Assembly: GCF_029763755.1 (NCBI RefSeq)
Contig: NZ_JARUVM010000040.1
Coordinates: 1-35,276 of the forward strand
DNA length: 35,276 bases
Direction of reading: 5' to 3'
DNA from: Luteimonas sp. 8-5
Lineage (GTDB): Bacteria; Pseudomonadota; Gammaproteobacteria; Xanthomonadales; Xanthomonadaceae
The notes under the pieces were generated by a model, which worked only from the letters and a program-made list of their open reading frames with translations, did no database searches and was not told where the DNA came from. The position numbers were made by a program, and so were the translations under genes. Positions 6,825 through 15,340 of the stretch are shown in pieces. Position 1 is the stretch's first letter; every line of letters begins with the position of its first letter.

Positions 6825-8699
6825 TTATCGGTAGCCGGCGGCCTGCAACTCGAACAGCTCGGCATAGCGGCCGCCCTCGGCCATCAGTTGCTCGTGCGTA
6901 CCGGAGGCCTCGAGCCTGCCGTCGGCCAGCACCAGGATGCGGTCGGCCATGCGCACGCTGGAGAAGCGGTGCGAGATCAGTACCGCGGTGCGGTCGTCCG
7001 ACAGTTCGCGGAAGCGCTTGAACACTTCGAACTCGGCGCGCGCGTCCAGGGCCGCGGTCGGTTCGTCCAGGATCATGACCTGCGCGTCGCGCATGTAGGC
7101 GCGGGCGATCGCGATCTTCTGCCACTGGCCGCCGGACAGGTCGACGCCGGTCTTGAAGCGGCGGCCCACGAGCTGGTCGTAACCCAGCGGCAGGCCCGCG
7201 GCGACCTCGTCGGCGCCGGAGCGGTGCGCGGCGGCCTCGATGCGCGCGCGGTCACCCATGTCCTCGACCTGGCCGACGCCGATGTTCTCGCCAACGGTGA
7301 GGTGATAGCGGACGAAGTCCTGGAAGATCACGCCGATGTTGGCGCGCACGTCCTCCAGGTCGTAGTCGCGCAGATCGCGGCCGTCGAGCAGGATCCGGCC
7401 CTCGTCGGGGTCGTACAGCCGTGCCAGCAGTTTCACCAGGGTGGTCTTGCCGGCGCCGTTCTCACCGACCAGGGCCAGCACTTCGCCGGCACGCAGTTCG
7501 AAGTCCAGGCCGCGCAGCGCCCAGCGCGCTGCATCCGGGTAGCGGAAGCCGACGTTCTCGAACACGAAGCCGCGGGCGATGGGACACGGCACTGGTGCTG
7601 CGTCGGCGCGCGTGCGGATCTCCGGTTCGATCTCGAAGAACGAGTACAGGTCGTCCAGGTACAGCGCCTGCCCGGCGACCTGCGAGAAGCCGACCAGCAG
7701 GCCTTCGAGCAACTGGCGCAGGCGACGGAAGCTGCCAGCCAGGAAGGTCAGGTCGCCGATGCTGAAGTCGCCGTGCACCGTGCGCCAGGCGATGTAGGCG
7801 TAGGCGACGTAGTAGCCGGCCGTGCCCAGCGCGGCCAGCAGCGTGCCCCAGAACGCGCGCTTGCCGGCCAGCGCCTTGTTGGCCAGGTAGAACTTGTCCG
7901 ACAGCTCGCGGAACCGCGCGATGAAGAAGCGGTTGAGGTTGAAGATCTTGACCTCTTTGGCCGTCTCCACGCTCGCGCCCATCTGCCGCAGGTACTCGAG
8001 CTGGCGCCGCTCCGGGGTCCAGGCGAAGTTGAGGCTGTAGTTGAGCGCGTTGAAGTGCGCCTCGCCGACGAAGGCCGGCAGCAGCGCCACCGCCAGCAGC
8101 ACGATCAGCCACGGTGCGTAGATCAACAGGCCGGCACCGAAGCTGACGACGGTGACGATGTCCTGGGCCTGGCCGAAGATCTGCCCCATCAGGCTCATCC
8201 GGCCCATGGTCTGGCGCCGGGCGCGATCGAGCTTGTCCTGCAGGTCCGGGTCCTCGAAATCCTCCAGGTCCAGGGTGGCCGCGTGTTCCATCAGGCGGAT
8301 GCTGGTGGCGTTGGTGAAACGTTCCGACAACAGGCCGTCGCAATAACCGACCAGCCGGCCCGACAGGTCGGAGGCGATCGACAGCGCGAACTCCGCGCCC
8401 AGCAGCAGGGCGAGGTGGTCGAGGGCGCCGCCTTGCCAGGCGCTGGCCAGGTCGTCGAAGCCCACGCCGTTCAAGGCGGGCCCGGTGCCGACCAGCCGCA
8501 CTGCCTCGTCGATGATCAGCTTGCCGATGTACAGCGTCGCGATCGGCATCAGCGCGCGCAGCAGGCGCAGGCCGAGGGTCGCCAAGGTCAGCGGTTTGCT
8601 GGTTGCCCAGATCTCGCGCAGGAAGGGCGGCAGGTTGCGCAGGGCGCCCACGCGCTCGCGCAGGCTGGGGCGGGGATTGGCAGGCGAGGGTGCAGGCAC
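6825..8699 (-). CDS. ABC transporter, fused permease and ATPase (exporter half-transporter)
   Basis: 624 residues. The N-terminal half has the membrane segments of an ABC exporter (PIATLYIGKLIIDEAV, IVTVVSFGAGLLIYAPWLIVLLAVALLPAFV, LLAALGTAGYYVAYAYIAW). The C-terminal ATPase has Walker A GENGAGKTT at about 411-419, the signature LSGGQWQKI at about 520, Walker B VMILDEPTAALD at about 540, and the switch His in LISHRF. It should act as a homodimer exporting a lipid, peptide or drug; the substrate cannot be told from sequence. It lies 21 bases after the TerB-like gene and before BON, in one probable operon. No peptidase domain is present, so a peptide-maturing C39 transporter is excluded. Confidence 0.9.
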   Translation of the reverse strand: MPAPSPANPRPSLRERVGALRNLPPFLREIWATSKPLTLATLGLRLLRALMPIATLYIGKLIIDEAVRLVGTGPALNGVGFDDLASAWQGGALDHLALLLGAEFALSIASDLSGRLVGYCDGLLSERFTNATSIRLMEHAATLDLEDFEDPDLQDKLDRARRQTMGRMSLMGQIFGQAQDIVTVVSFGAGLLIYAPWLIVLLAVALLPAFVGEAHFNALNYSLNFAWTPERRQLEYLRQMGASVETAKEVKIFNLNRFFIARFRELSDKFYLANKALAGKRAFWGTLLAALGTAGYYVAYAYIAWRTVHGDFSIGDLTFLAGSFRRLRQLLEGLLVGFSQVAGQALYLDDLYSFFEIEPEIRTRADAAPVPCPIARGFVFENVGFRYPDAARWALRGLDFELRAGEVLALVGENGAGKTTLVKLLARLYDPDEGRILLDGRDLRDYDLEDVRANIGVIFQDFVRYHLTVGENIGVGQVEDMGDRARIEAAAHRSGADEVAAGLPLGYDQLVGRRFKTGVDLSGGQWQKIAIARAYMRDAQVMILDEPTAALDARAEFEVFKRFRELSDDRTAVLISHRFSSVRMADRILVLADGRLEASGTHEQLMAEGGRYAELFELQAAGYR

Positions 8700-8720
8700 C
8701 TGCCAAACTTACATCACCGG

Positions 8721-9239
8721 TCAGCGCCTGATCGTGATCCCGTGCAGTGCCATCCGCCCCTCCAGGGATTCGGCCGGCTGGCCAAGGCCGCGCGTGATCT
8801 CCACCATCGCTTCGTATTCGCGCCGTTCCAGCCTGCCGTCGGCGGCGGCCATCTGCAGCAGCAGGTTGTGGAGGCGATCGTTCTCGGCGGAACCGGCAGG
8901 GTGCACCGCGGTGAACCTGGCCCGTTCGGCGGCCGCGTCGATGTTGCGGAGCATGCCGCGCTCGAAGGCTTCCAGGGCCATTGCGCGCGCGGCCAGCGAC
9001 AGGTCGGTCTCGTCCATCACCCGGTTGGCCAGGCCGGATTCGTGGCTGGTGACCAGGCGGTCGGACTTGGCCACGTAGCCCATCATCCCGAACGACACTT
9101 CGATCAGCAGTCGCTGGGCCGGATCGGGCTTGCCGCCGCCGACCATGTCGGTCAGCAGCAGCTTCATGTCGCGCATGGCGCCGCCGATTCCGTCGAATTT
9201 GCCCCTGCCGTTTCCCGTGCTCCCGCTGTCCTTGCCCAT
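8721..9239 (-). CDS. TerB-like (tellurite-resistance TerB family) protein
   Basis: 172 residues from the ATG at 9239, preceded by GGGGAG. The central to C-terminal part is alpha-helical and fits the TerB fold: SFGMMGYVAKSDRLVTSHE, RVMDETDLSLAARAMALEAFERG, LLLQMAAADGRLERREYEAMVEITRGLG. The repeated acidic patches (AKSDRLVTSHE and AADGRLERREYE) are the usual TerB/DjlA-like metal-site pattern. The N-terminus is Gly/Asp/Ser rich (KDSGSTGNGRGKFDG). It probably senses or scaffolds at the membrane with the ABC exporter next to it; that is inference. The gene starts the four-gene minus-strand run and is divergent from fumarase. Confidence 0.82.
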   Translation of the reverse strand: MGKDSGSTGNGRGKFDGIGGAMRDMKLLLTDMVGGGKPDPAQRLLIEVSFGMMGYVAKSDRLVTSHESGLANRVMDETDLSLAARAMALEAFERGMLRNIDAAAERARFTAVHPAGSAENDRLHNLLLQMAAADGRLERREYEAMVEITRGLGQPAESLEGRMALHGITIRR

Positions 9240-9291
9240 GGCACTCCCCAGACCGTGGCCCGGAGCCATCCTGCGCCTCCGACCGCGGCGA

Positions 9292-9297
9292 TACAAT
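9292..9297 (+). promoter_or_regulatory. Candidate -10 box of the fumarase gene
   Basis: TACAAT, 35 bases upstream of the GTG start, within the 92-base divergent gap shared with the TerB-like gene. A clear -35 is not seen. Confidence 0.4.
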
Positions 9298-9331
9298 ATC
9301 GGTCCACCCGCCCCGGGACAGCAACGCCATC

Positions 9332-10864
9332 GTGAGCCAGTCCACACCCGTGTCGATCAGGCAGGAAGACCTGGTCCAGTCCATCGCCGATGCCCTGCAG
9401 TACATCAGCTATTACCACCCGGTGGACTACATCCGCAGCCTTTCGGCGGCCTACGAGCGCGAAAAGTCCCCGGCGGCGAAGGATGCGATCGCGCAGATAC
9501 TGATCAACTCGCGGATGTGCGCCGAGGGCCACCGCCCGATCTGCCAGGACACCGGCATCGTCACCGTGTTCCTCGAGATCGGCATGGACGTGCGCTGGGA
9601 CGATGCCACGATGGGCGTGGAGGACATGGTCCACGAAGGCGTGCGTCGCGCGTACAACCATCCGGACAACAAGCTGCGCGCGTCGGTGCTGGCCGATCCG
9701 GCGGGCAAGCGCATCAACACCAGGGACAACACGCCGGGCGTGGTCAACGTCAAGGTCGTGCCGGGCAACAAGGTCGACGTGATCGTCGCGGCCAAGGGCG
9801 GCGGCTCGGAGGCCAAGTCCAAGTTCGCCATGCTCAATCCGTCGGACTCGATCGTCGGCTGGGTGCTGAAGACGGTGCCGACCATGGGCGCCGGCTGGTG
9901 TCCGCCGGGCATGCTCGGCATCGGCATCGGCGGCACCGCGGAGAAGGCGATGCTGCTGGCCAAGGAATCGCTGATGGAGGCGATCGACATCACCGAACTG
10001 CAGGCGCGCGGGCCGTCCAGCCGGGCGGAGGAACTGCGCCTGGAGCTGTTCGAGAAGGTCAACGCACTGGGCATCGGCGCGCAGGGCCTGGGCGGCCTGA
10101 CCACGGTGCTCGACGTCAAGGTCAAGGATTACCCGACCCACGCGGCGAACCTGCCGGTGGCGATGATCCCCAACTGCGCCGCGACCCGGCACGCGCATTT
10201 CACCCTGGACGGCAGCGGTCCGGTGATGCTGGATCCGCCCTCGCTCGAGGACTGGCCGAAGCTCACCTACAGCCCGCAGAACGCGCGCCGCGTCGATCTC
10301 GACGCGCTGACGAAGGCCGATGTCGCTTCGTGGAAGCCCGGCGAGACGCTGCTGCTCAATGGCAGGCTGCTCACCGGACGCGACGCCGCGCACAAGCGCA
10401 TGGTCGGCATGCTCGACAAGGGCGAGGCGCTGCCCGTCGACCTGCGCGGGCGCTTCATCTATTACGTCGGCCCGGTCGACCCGGTGCGCGACGAGGTCGT
10501 CGGACCGGCGGGCCCGACCACGGCCACGCGCATGGACAAGTTCACCGCGCAGGTGCTCGAGCAGACCGGCCTGCTGGGCATGGTCGGCAAGGCCGAGCGC
10601 GGACCGATCGCGATCGACGCCATCCGCAGGCACGGCTCGGCCTACCTGATGGCGGTCGGCGGCGCCGCCTACCTGGTGTCCAAGGCGATCAAGGCCGCGC
10701 GCGTCGTCGCGTTCGAGGACCTGGGCATGGAAGCGATCTACGAGTTCACCGTGCAGGACATGCCGGTGACCGTGGCGGTCGACTCCACCGGCGAGTCGGT
10801 GCACGCCACCGGCCCGCGCGAATGGCAGGCACGCATCGGCAAGATCCCCGTCGTCGTCGCCTGA
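9332..10864 (+). CDS. Class I (iron-sulfur) fumarate hydratase
   Basis: 510 residues. The three cluster cysteines expected of class I fumarases are visible: Cys71 (HRPICQDTG), Cys190 (GAGWCPPGM) and Cys282 (MIPNCAATRH). Alpha and beta domains are fused on one chain, as in the FumA/FumB type. It interconverts fumarate and malate in the TCA cycle with an oxygen-labile [4Fe-4S] cluster, using the product of the SDH complex encoded near the other end of the window. The GTG at 9332 is the start that gives the usual N-terminus. It ends only 5 bases from the convergent patatin stop, with no terminator between them. Confidence 0.95.
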   Translation: MSQSTPVSIRQEDLVQSIADALQYISYYHPVDYIRSLSAAYEREKSPAAKDAIAQILINSRMCAEGHRPICQDTGIVTVFLEIGMDVRWDDATMGVEDMVHEGVRRAYNHPDNKLRASVLADPAGKRINTRDNTPGVVNVKVVPGNKVDVIVAAKGGGSEAKSKFAMLNPSDSIVGWVLKTVPTMGAGWCPPGMLGIGIGGTAEKAMLLAKESLMEAIDITELQARGPSSRAEELRLELFEKVNALGIGAQGLGGLTTVLDVKVKDYPTHAANLPVAMIPNCAATRHAHFTLDGSGPVMLDPPSLEDWPKLTYSPQNARRVDLDALTKADVASWKPGETLLLNGRLLTGRDAAHKRMVGMLDKGEALPVDLRGRFIYYVGPVDPVRDEVVGPAGPTTATRMDKFTAQVLEQTGLLGMVGKAERGPIAIDAIRRHGSAYLMAVGGAAYLVSKAIKAARVVAFEDLGMEAIYEFTVQDMPVTVAVDSTGESVHATGPREWQARIGKIPVVVA

Positions 10865-10869
10865 GGCTC

Positions 10870-11826
10870 CTACAACAAGGTGGCCAGGCGCTTGAGCTGG
10901 TTGCGGGTGGTGGCCTTGGCCAGGTAGTCGCGGGCGACGGCCTCGAGCGCGGCGATGTTGGTCTCGCTGACGTCGTCCATCTCGTCCATGCCGATGGCCA
11001 GTTCGGTCTGCAGGCGGAAATAGCTGTCGCCGACCAGGTGGCGGGCGATGTAGTCGACCGAGTCGGCGTTGCCGTCGAACAGCACGTCGATGATCGGCAC
11101 CGCCCACTCCAGCGCGCCCCATTCGCGCGCCGACTTCAGGTCGATGCTGCGGGTGCGCGCGCCTGTGCCGATGGACAGCACCACCAGGTCCTGCGGGATC
11201 TCGGCGCGGGCGTCCTTGCGCATCGCCTCGGCAATGGCGCAGGCGGTCGGGTTGTTGGCGACCACGCCGCCGTCGATCAGCGCGCACTGGCGGTTCTCGA
11301 TCTTCATGCCGTGCGCCGGGAAATACGTCGGTGCGGCGGCCGAGGCGCGGCACACTTCCCACAGGGGCAGGTCCTTGTGCGCCGCCTTGAAGCTCTTGAA
11401 GATCACCGGCGTGCGCGCGATCGTGTCGTAGCCGGTGACCAGCAGCGGCACCTTGACCTGGCCCAGGCGGGTATCGCCGAAGGCGCGCTTGAGCACCTTT
11501 TCCAGGCCCTTGCCGTCGTAGCGCGGTGCCGACGGGCCGTCGCTGAACAGCCGCGTCGCGCGCGACCACAGGCGGTTGGCCATGCCCGGGAAGATGGTGT
11601 GGCGGTGCTCGTGGTACATCTGCGCGATGGCGTCGGGCGAGAGCCCGATGGCCAGCCCGCTGGCCACGATCGCGCCGGTCGAGCTGCCCGCATACAGGTC
11701 GAAACTCTTCATCAGGCCGGGCTTGCCGGCTGCGAGCAGCGCATCTTCGGCGCCCTTGAGCCAGCGGCAGGTGACCAGGCCGCGTATGCCGCCGCCGTCG
11801 AGCGACAGGATCCTTCTTGCCTTCAT
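10870..11826 (-). CDS. Patatin-like phospholipase
   Basis: 318 residues. The oxyanion loop DGGGIRG is at 10-16, the nucleophile motif GSSTG at 47-51 (Ser49) and the catalytic Asp in DGG at 185-187, so the Ser-Asp dyad is complete. VCRASAAAPTYFPA is also family-typical. No signal peptide is seen, so it should be a cytosolic or membrane-surface lipid acyl hydrolase. GGGAGGAGG lies 6 bases before the ATG. It is the last gene of the Cls-MscS-PldA run, separated from pldA by 47 bases that contain a REP unit. It resembles the patatin effectors of CBASS (CapV type) in architecture, but no nucleotide cyclase is nearby, so a housekeeping role is preferred. Confidence 0.92.
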   Translation of the reverse strand: MKARRILSLDGGGIRGLVTCRWLKGAEDALLAAGKPGLMKSFDLYAGSSTGAIVASGLAIGLSPDAIAQMYHEHRHTIFPGMANRLWSRATRLFSDGPSAPRYDGKGLEKVLKRAFGDTRLGQVKVPLLVTGYDTIARTPVIFKSFKAAHKDLPLWEVCRASAAAPTYFPAHGMKIENRQCALIDGGVVANNPTACAIAEAMRKDARAEIPQDLVVLSIGTGARTRSIDLKSAREWGALEWAVPIIDVLFDGNADSVDYIARHLVGDSYFRLQTELAIGMDEMDDVSETNIAALEAVARDYLAKATTRNQLKRLATLL

Positions 11827-11846
11827 GGCGAACCTCCTCCCTTGTG

Positions 11847-11869
11847 TTCGCGGCTGCCGCCGCTCCTAC
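11847..11869 (-). repeat. REP element in the pldA-patatin spacer
   Basis: Slightly diverged unit, read on the minus strand as GTAGGAGCGGCGGCAGCCGCG. It lies between the pldA stop and the patatin Shine-Dalgarno (GGGAGGAGG), so it would form a hairpin in the operon mRNA. Confidence 0.7.
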
Positions 11870-11873
11870 GCTA

Positions 11874-13004
11874 TCAATACCACTCCATGAGCGAGATGCC
11901 GAGGCCCACGTAGGTCGTGCGGTGGTTGTAGTCGATCATGCTCTCGCCGTAGCCGTCGAAAACCTGCAGGTGGCCGCGGAAGCTGTCGAGCAGCGGGAAC
12001 GCCCAGTCGAACTGCACCGCGCCATGCGACTGGCTGCCGCCGCGCAGCGAATGGCGCAGCATCAGCGAGAACTGCTGGCCGTTGGGCAGCACCCGCACGA
12101 GGGTGGCGTCGCCGCGGCCCATGTAGTCGGAGATGTCGGGATTGTCGTCGTCGTTGCCGTCGGGCACCCGGATCCACGGCCGCAGGTTCAGCGCCCAGCC
12201 TTCGCGGTCCAGGCCGATGTTGAAGACCACCCGGTTCCAGCTGCGCGAGAACGGATCGGCGCGGCCGTTGGACTGGTGGTTGATGCCGACCGCCGCCAGC
12301 CGTCCCTTCCAGCCGAGCACGCTGTAGCCGGTGCGGAAGGCGAGCATCACTTCCGGCTCGTAGTTGGTCTCGCGGAACGGCCGCGACTCTTCGCTGTTGT
12401 AGACCTGCCAGCGCGAGCTCTGGGTATAGGCGGTCCAGATGTCGCCGTTGTCCCCGAACAGGTTCTCCACCACCTTGGTCTTGAAGCTGATCTGGAACTT
12501 GGCCTCGAGTTGCTCGAGCGCGGCGTCCTGCGTGACGGTGTTGTCGGGGTTGGGCGAATGCGGGCGAAGGTTCGTGTCCGCCGTCCAGAACACCGGGAAC
12601 AGGTAGACCGGCTTGTAGGCGCGGAAGTTGAACAGCCCCAGCTTGGAGTCGCGCGCCAGCTCCCAGCGGCTGTCCTGCAGCGATCCCTTGCCGACGTTGG
12701 CCAGCGCGCGGCCCACGACCGAGTCGCTCGGCAGTTCCGCGTCGCGGCGGAACAGGTTGAGCTTGCCGGCCACTTCGGCGGCGCGCTCGGCCGCGGCATC
12801 GGCCTGTTCGGGCGTGCGCGCGTCGCGGCCGGCGACCGCGTCGTAGCAGGCCAGGCGCATGGCGTCGTTCTCGACCGCGACGCAGGCATCGATGCTACGC
12901 GTATCTACCGTCGCCGCGTCCTGGGCATGCAGCGGAAGCGCGAGGGAGAGCATCGCCAGCGCGACCGCCACTGCAAGGATGCGATTCCGGATCGTGCGTT
13001 TCAT
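11874..13004 (-). CDS. pldA: Outer-membrane phospholipase A (PldA/OMPLA family)
   Basis: 376 residues from the ATG at 13004. There is a signal peptide (ILAVAVALAMLSLALPLHAQ), a periplasmic lead of about 90 residues with two cysteines (Cys41, Cys53), then an OMPLA barrel. The catalytic triad His243-Ser245-Asn257 lies in HQSNGRADPFSRSWNR, matching the family motif. The last residues (LGISLMEWY) end in an aromatic, as expected for an outer-membrane barrel. OMPLA dimerises with calcium and removes phospholipids misplaced in the outer leaflet. The ATG overlaps the mscS stop (ATGA), so translation is coupled. A longer frame upstream overlaps mscS and was rejected. Confidence 0.93.
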   Translation of the reverse strand: MKRTIRNRILAVAVALAMLSLALPLHAQDAATVDTRSIDACVAVENDAMRLACYDAVAGRDARTPEQADAAAERAAEVAGKLNLFRRDAELPSDSVVGRALANVGKGSLQDSRWELARDSKLGLFNFRAYKPVYLFPVFWTADTNLRPHSPNPDNTVTQDAALEQLEAKFQISFKTKVVENLFGDNGDIWTAYTQSSRWQVYNSEESRPFRETNYEPEVMLAFRTGYSVLGWKGRLAAVGINHQSNGRADPFSRSWNRVVFNIGLDREGWALNLRPWIRVPDGNDDDNPDISDYMGRGDATLVRVLPNGQQFSLMLRHSLRGGSQSHGAVQFDWAFPLLDSFRGHLQVFDGYGESMIDYNHRTTYVGLGISLMEWY

Positions 13005-13936
13005 GGCGCAGGCGTCGACGGTGGCGTCAGCAGGTCCTTGTCGCTGGCGCGCTGCGCCGCGGCAAGCTGGGCGTCGATGTCGGTGTTGACCGAGGTGTCG
13101 ACGGCGGCATCCTCGTGCCCGACCTGCTTGTCCTCTTCGCGGTAACGCACGGTTTCCGGCCCGCGCACGCCGGCGCGCGCGAAGGCGCCGCGCACCGCGC
13201 GCAGGGCTTCGCTGCGGACCTTGCCCACGTCGTTGTGGCGCTGGTCGATCCAGCCGAAGAAGCGCAGGTCGATGCCCTTGAGGTTGTATCCGTCGGCCGA
13301 CCACGACGGTGCCGGATCCTCGAGCACGCCTTCGACCTTGGCCATGGCCGTCAGTCCCAGGTCGCGCGCGCGGCTGAGCGATTCGCCCGGGTCCACCGGC
13401 AGGGCGAAGTCGAAGCGGCGCTTGGGATTGGCGGTGAAGTTGGTGACCACCGAGCGGAACACCAGGCCGTTGGGCAGCGACAGCTGGTTGCCGTCCAGGG
13501 TCATCAGCAGGGTGGTGCGCGCGGTCACCGCGATCACCTTGCCCTCGTACTGGTCGACCAACAGGTGGTCGCCGGGCGCGAACGGGCGGCGCAGGCTCAG
13601 CAGCACGCCGGCGATATAGTTCTCGGCCACGTCCTTGAACGCAAAACCCAGCACCAGGCCGACCACGCCGGCCGAGCCCAGCACCGCGCCGACCAGGGCG
13701 GTGGCGCCGAGCAGGTTCAGCGCCAGCACCAGGCCCAGGATCACCACGATGGCCTGGGCGACACGCCGCAGCAGGCCGTCCAGGTAGGGGTTGTCGCTGT
13801 GCGCCGGCAACCAGCGCAAGCGGCGCCGGCCGATGCGCCGGCCCAGCCACCAGGCCAGGAAGACGATGGCGATCGCCAGCAGCAGCAGCGGGATCGCCGC
13901 GACCAGGCGGAACAGCTTGTCCTGGGCATCGGCCAT
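13001..13936 (-). CDS. Small-conductance mechanosensitive channel (MscS family)
   Basis: 311 residues from the ATG at 13936; in-frame starts upstream (up to 14032) would overlap the 3' end of the cardiolipin-synthase-like gene, and the true start is uncertain. Hydrophobic TM segments (LVAAIPLLLLAIAIVFLAWWL, AIVVILGLVLALNLLG) precede the pore helix GSAGVVGLVLGFAFKDVAENYIAG, rich in Gly and Ala as in MscS TM3. The beta domain follows (FAPGDHLLVDQYEGKVIAV, LPNGLVFRSVVTNFTANPKRR). A polar tail of about 60 residues follows. It should release osmolytes on hypo-osmotic shock. ATGA overlap with pldA couples channel and phospholipase synthesis. Confidence 0.92.
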   Translation of the reverse strand: MADAQDKLFRLVAAIPLLLLAIAIVFLAWWLGRRIGRRRLRWLPAHSDNPYLDGLLRRVAQAIVVILGLVLALNLLGATALVGAVLGSAGVVGLVLGFAFKDVAENYIAGVLLSLRRPFAPGDHLLVDQYEGKVIAVTARTTLLMTLDGNQLSLPNGLVFRSVVTNFTANPKRRFDFALPVDPGESLSRARDLGLTAMAKVEGVLEDPAPSWSADGYNLKGIDLRFFGWIDQRHNDVGKVRSEALRAVRGAFARAGVRGPETVRYREEDKQVGHEDAAVDTSVNTDIDAQLAAAQRASDKDLLTPPSTPAP

Positions 13937-13977
13937 GGCCGCCGCCAGGCGCGTGCCCACGTCCGGGTCGAACGGGG

Positions 13978-15270
13978 TCAGAGCTGCGAGCGCAACGGCA
14001 GGATGAAGGTTTCCGCGAACTTTTCGGTCCAAGGGCGGTTCTTCCAGCTTTCGTAGTCGTAGGGCCTGCCCAGCGCCAGGTCGGCTTCGAACACGGCGGT
14101 CATGCGCTGCGCGAAGTCCCGATCATAGACGTTGAGGCTGGCCTCGTCGTTGAGCTGGAACGACCGCAGGTCGAAATTGGTGGACCCGACCGAGACCAGC
14201 TCCCGGTCCACGATCAGCATCTTGTTGTGGAACATGGTCGGCTGGTACTCGTGGATCTCCACCCCCGCCAGCAGCAGCGGGCCCCAGCCGGACTTGGACG
14301 CGATCCGGGCCGCGTCCGAATCGGTCTTCGGGCCCGGCAGCAGCACCCGGATGCGGACGCCGCGGTGGCGGGCCGCGATCAGGGCCTGGGTGATCAGCTC
14401 GTCGGGGATGAAGTAGGCAGCCGCCAGGTCGATGCTGTGTTCGGCCGCCGCGATCGACATCAGGTACATCAGGTGCATGCTTTCGCTGCCGCCGGCAGGC
14501 GAGCTGATGAACAGGTGCGCGTCCATGTCGCCGGCGCTTTCGATAGGCGGGAAGTAGGCGTCGCCGTTGAGGATGCGGCCGGTGGTCTTGATCCAGTTGT
14601 CGTTGAACGCCGCCTGCATCTGCGCCACGACCGGGCCCTCGATGCGGAAGTGCATGTCGCGCCAATGGTCCGGGTCCTGCGCGTTGCCCTGCCAGGGATC
14701 GCCGATGCCGACGCCGCCGGTGAAGCCGATCCTGCCGTCCACCACCAGCAGCTTGCGGTGGGTGCGGTTGTTCATGCGCGCCAGGTTGTACCAGTGCAGC
14801 GGGCGGTAGCGCTGGACGTGCACGCCGGCGTCCTCCATCTCCTTGAGCTGGGACGCATCCATGCTCACGCTGCCGACCCAGTCGATGGTGACGTTGACCT
14901 CGACCCCGGCGCGGGCGCGTTCGCTCAGTGCATCGGCGAACCACTGGCCGACCTCGCCTTCCCAATAGATGTAGGTTTCGAAGGTGACGGTGTGCTGCGC
15001 GCCGCGGATCGCCTCGAGCATCGCCGGGAAGATCTCGACGCCGTTCTCCAGGTCGGTGACGTGGTTGCCGTGCAGGATCGACAGGCCGAGCATCACCCCC
15101 ATCTCGCGCCGGAATTGCGGCGACGAGACCGGGTAGCGATGCTCGATCTTGCGCTCGAGCTTCTTGCTCGGCGTGGCGAAGTTGAGGCCGATGACAACGA
15201 CCAGCGCGGTCAGCGCCGCGGTCACCACGATGGTCCAGATCATGCGCTTGCGGCTCCAGCGGAAAGGCAT
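13978..15270 (-). CDS. Phospholipase D superfamily enzyme, cardiolipin synthase-like
   Basis: 430 residues with two HKD motifs: HRKLLVVDGRIGFTGG (His171, Lys173, Asp178) and HNKMLIVDRELVSVGS (His348, Lys350, Asp355). One N-terminal membrane helix (MIWTIVVTAALTALVVVIGLNF) replaces the two helices of ClsA, closer to the ClsB/ClsC-like forms. The likely reaction is joining phosphatidyl groups to form cardiolipin, or a related transfer. It lies 70 bases after the DUF456 gene, and its 3' end is 41 bases from, or overlaps, mscS depending on that gene's start. The setting with MscS, PldA and patatin suggests membrane-lipid upkeep. Confidence 0.9.
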   Translation of the reverse strand: MPFRWSRKRMIWTIVVTAALTALVVVIGLNFATPSKKLERKIEHRYPVSSPQFRREMGVMLGLSILHGNHVTDLENGVEIFPAMLEAIRGAQHTVTFETYIYWEGEVGQWFADALSERARAGVEVNVTIDWVGSVSMDASQLKEMEDAGVHVQRYRPLHWYNLARMNNRTHRKLLVVDGRIGFTGGVGIGDPWQGNAQDPDHWRDMHFRIEGPVVAQMQAAFNDNWIKTTGRILNGDAYFPPIESAGDMDAHLFISSPAGGSESMHLMYLMSIAAAEHSIDLAAAYFIPDELITQALIAARHRGVRIRVLLPGPKTDSDAARIASKSGWGPLLLAGVEIHEYQPTMFHNKMLIVDRELVSVGSTNFDLRSFQLNDEASLNVYDRDFAQRMTAVFEADLALGRPYDYESWKNRPWTEKFAETFILPLRSQL

Positions 15271-15340
15271 GTCGCCCCCGGGTTCGATACCCGGGCATCA
15301 TCCACGGGCCGCATTCATCGACGCGTGAACGGCTGGATCG

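Noticed and set aside
5623-7125. 500-codon frame extending the NYN gene upstream
   Set aside because: It would cover the BON gene and part of the ABC transporter gene in another frame; a ribosome site points to 6378.
10870-11826. Patatin as a CBASS (CapV-type) defence effector
   Set aside because: No CD-NTase, Cap2/Cap3 or other signalling gene adjoins it; neighbours are lipid-related housekeeping genes.
11874-13850. 658-codon frame extending pldA upstream
   Set aside because: The added part overlaps mscS in another frame; a good signal peptide and an ATGA junction place the start at 13004.
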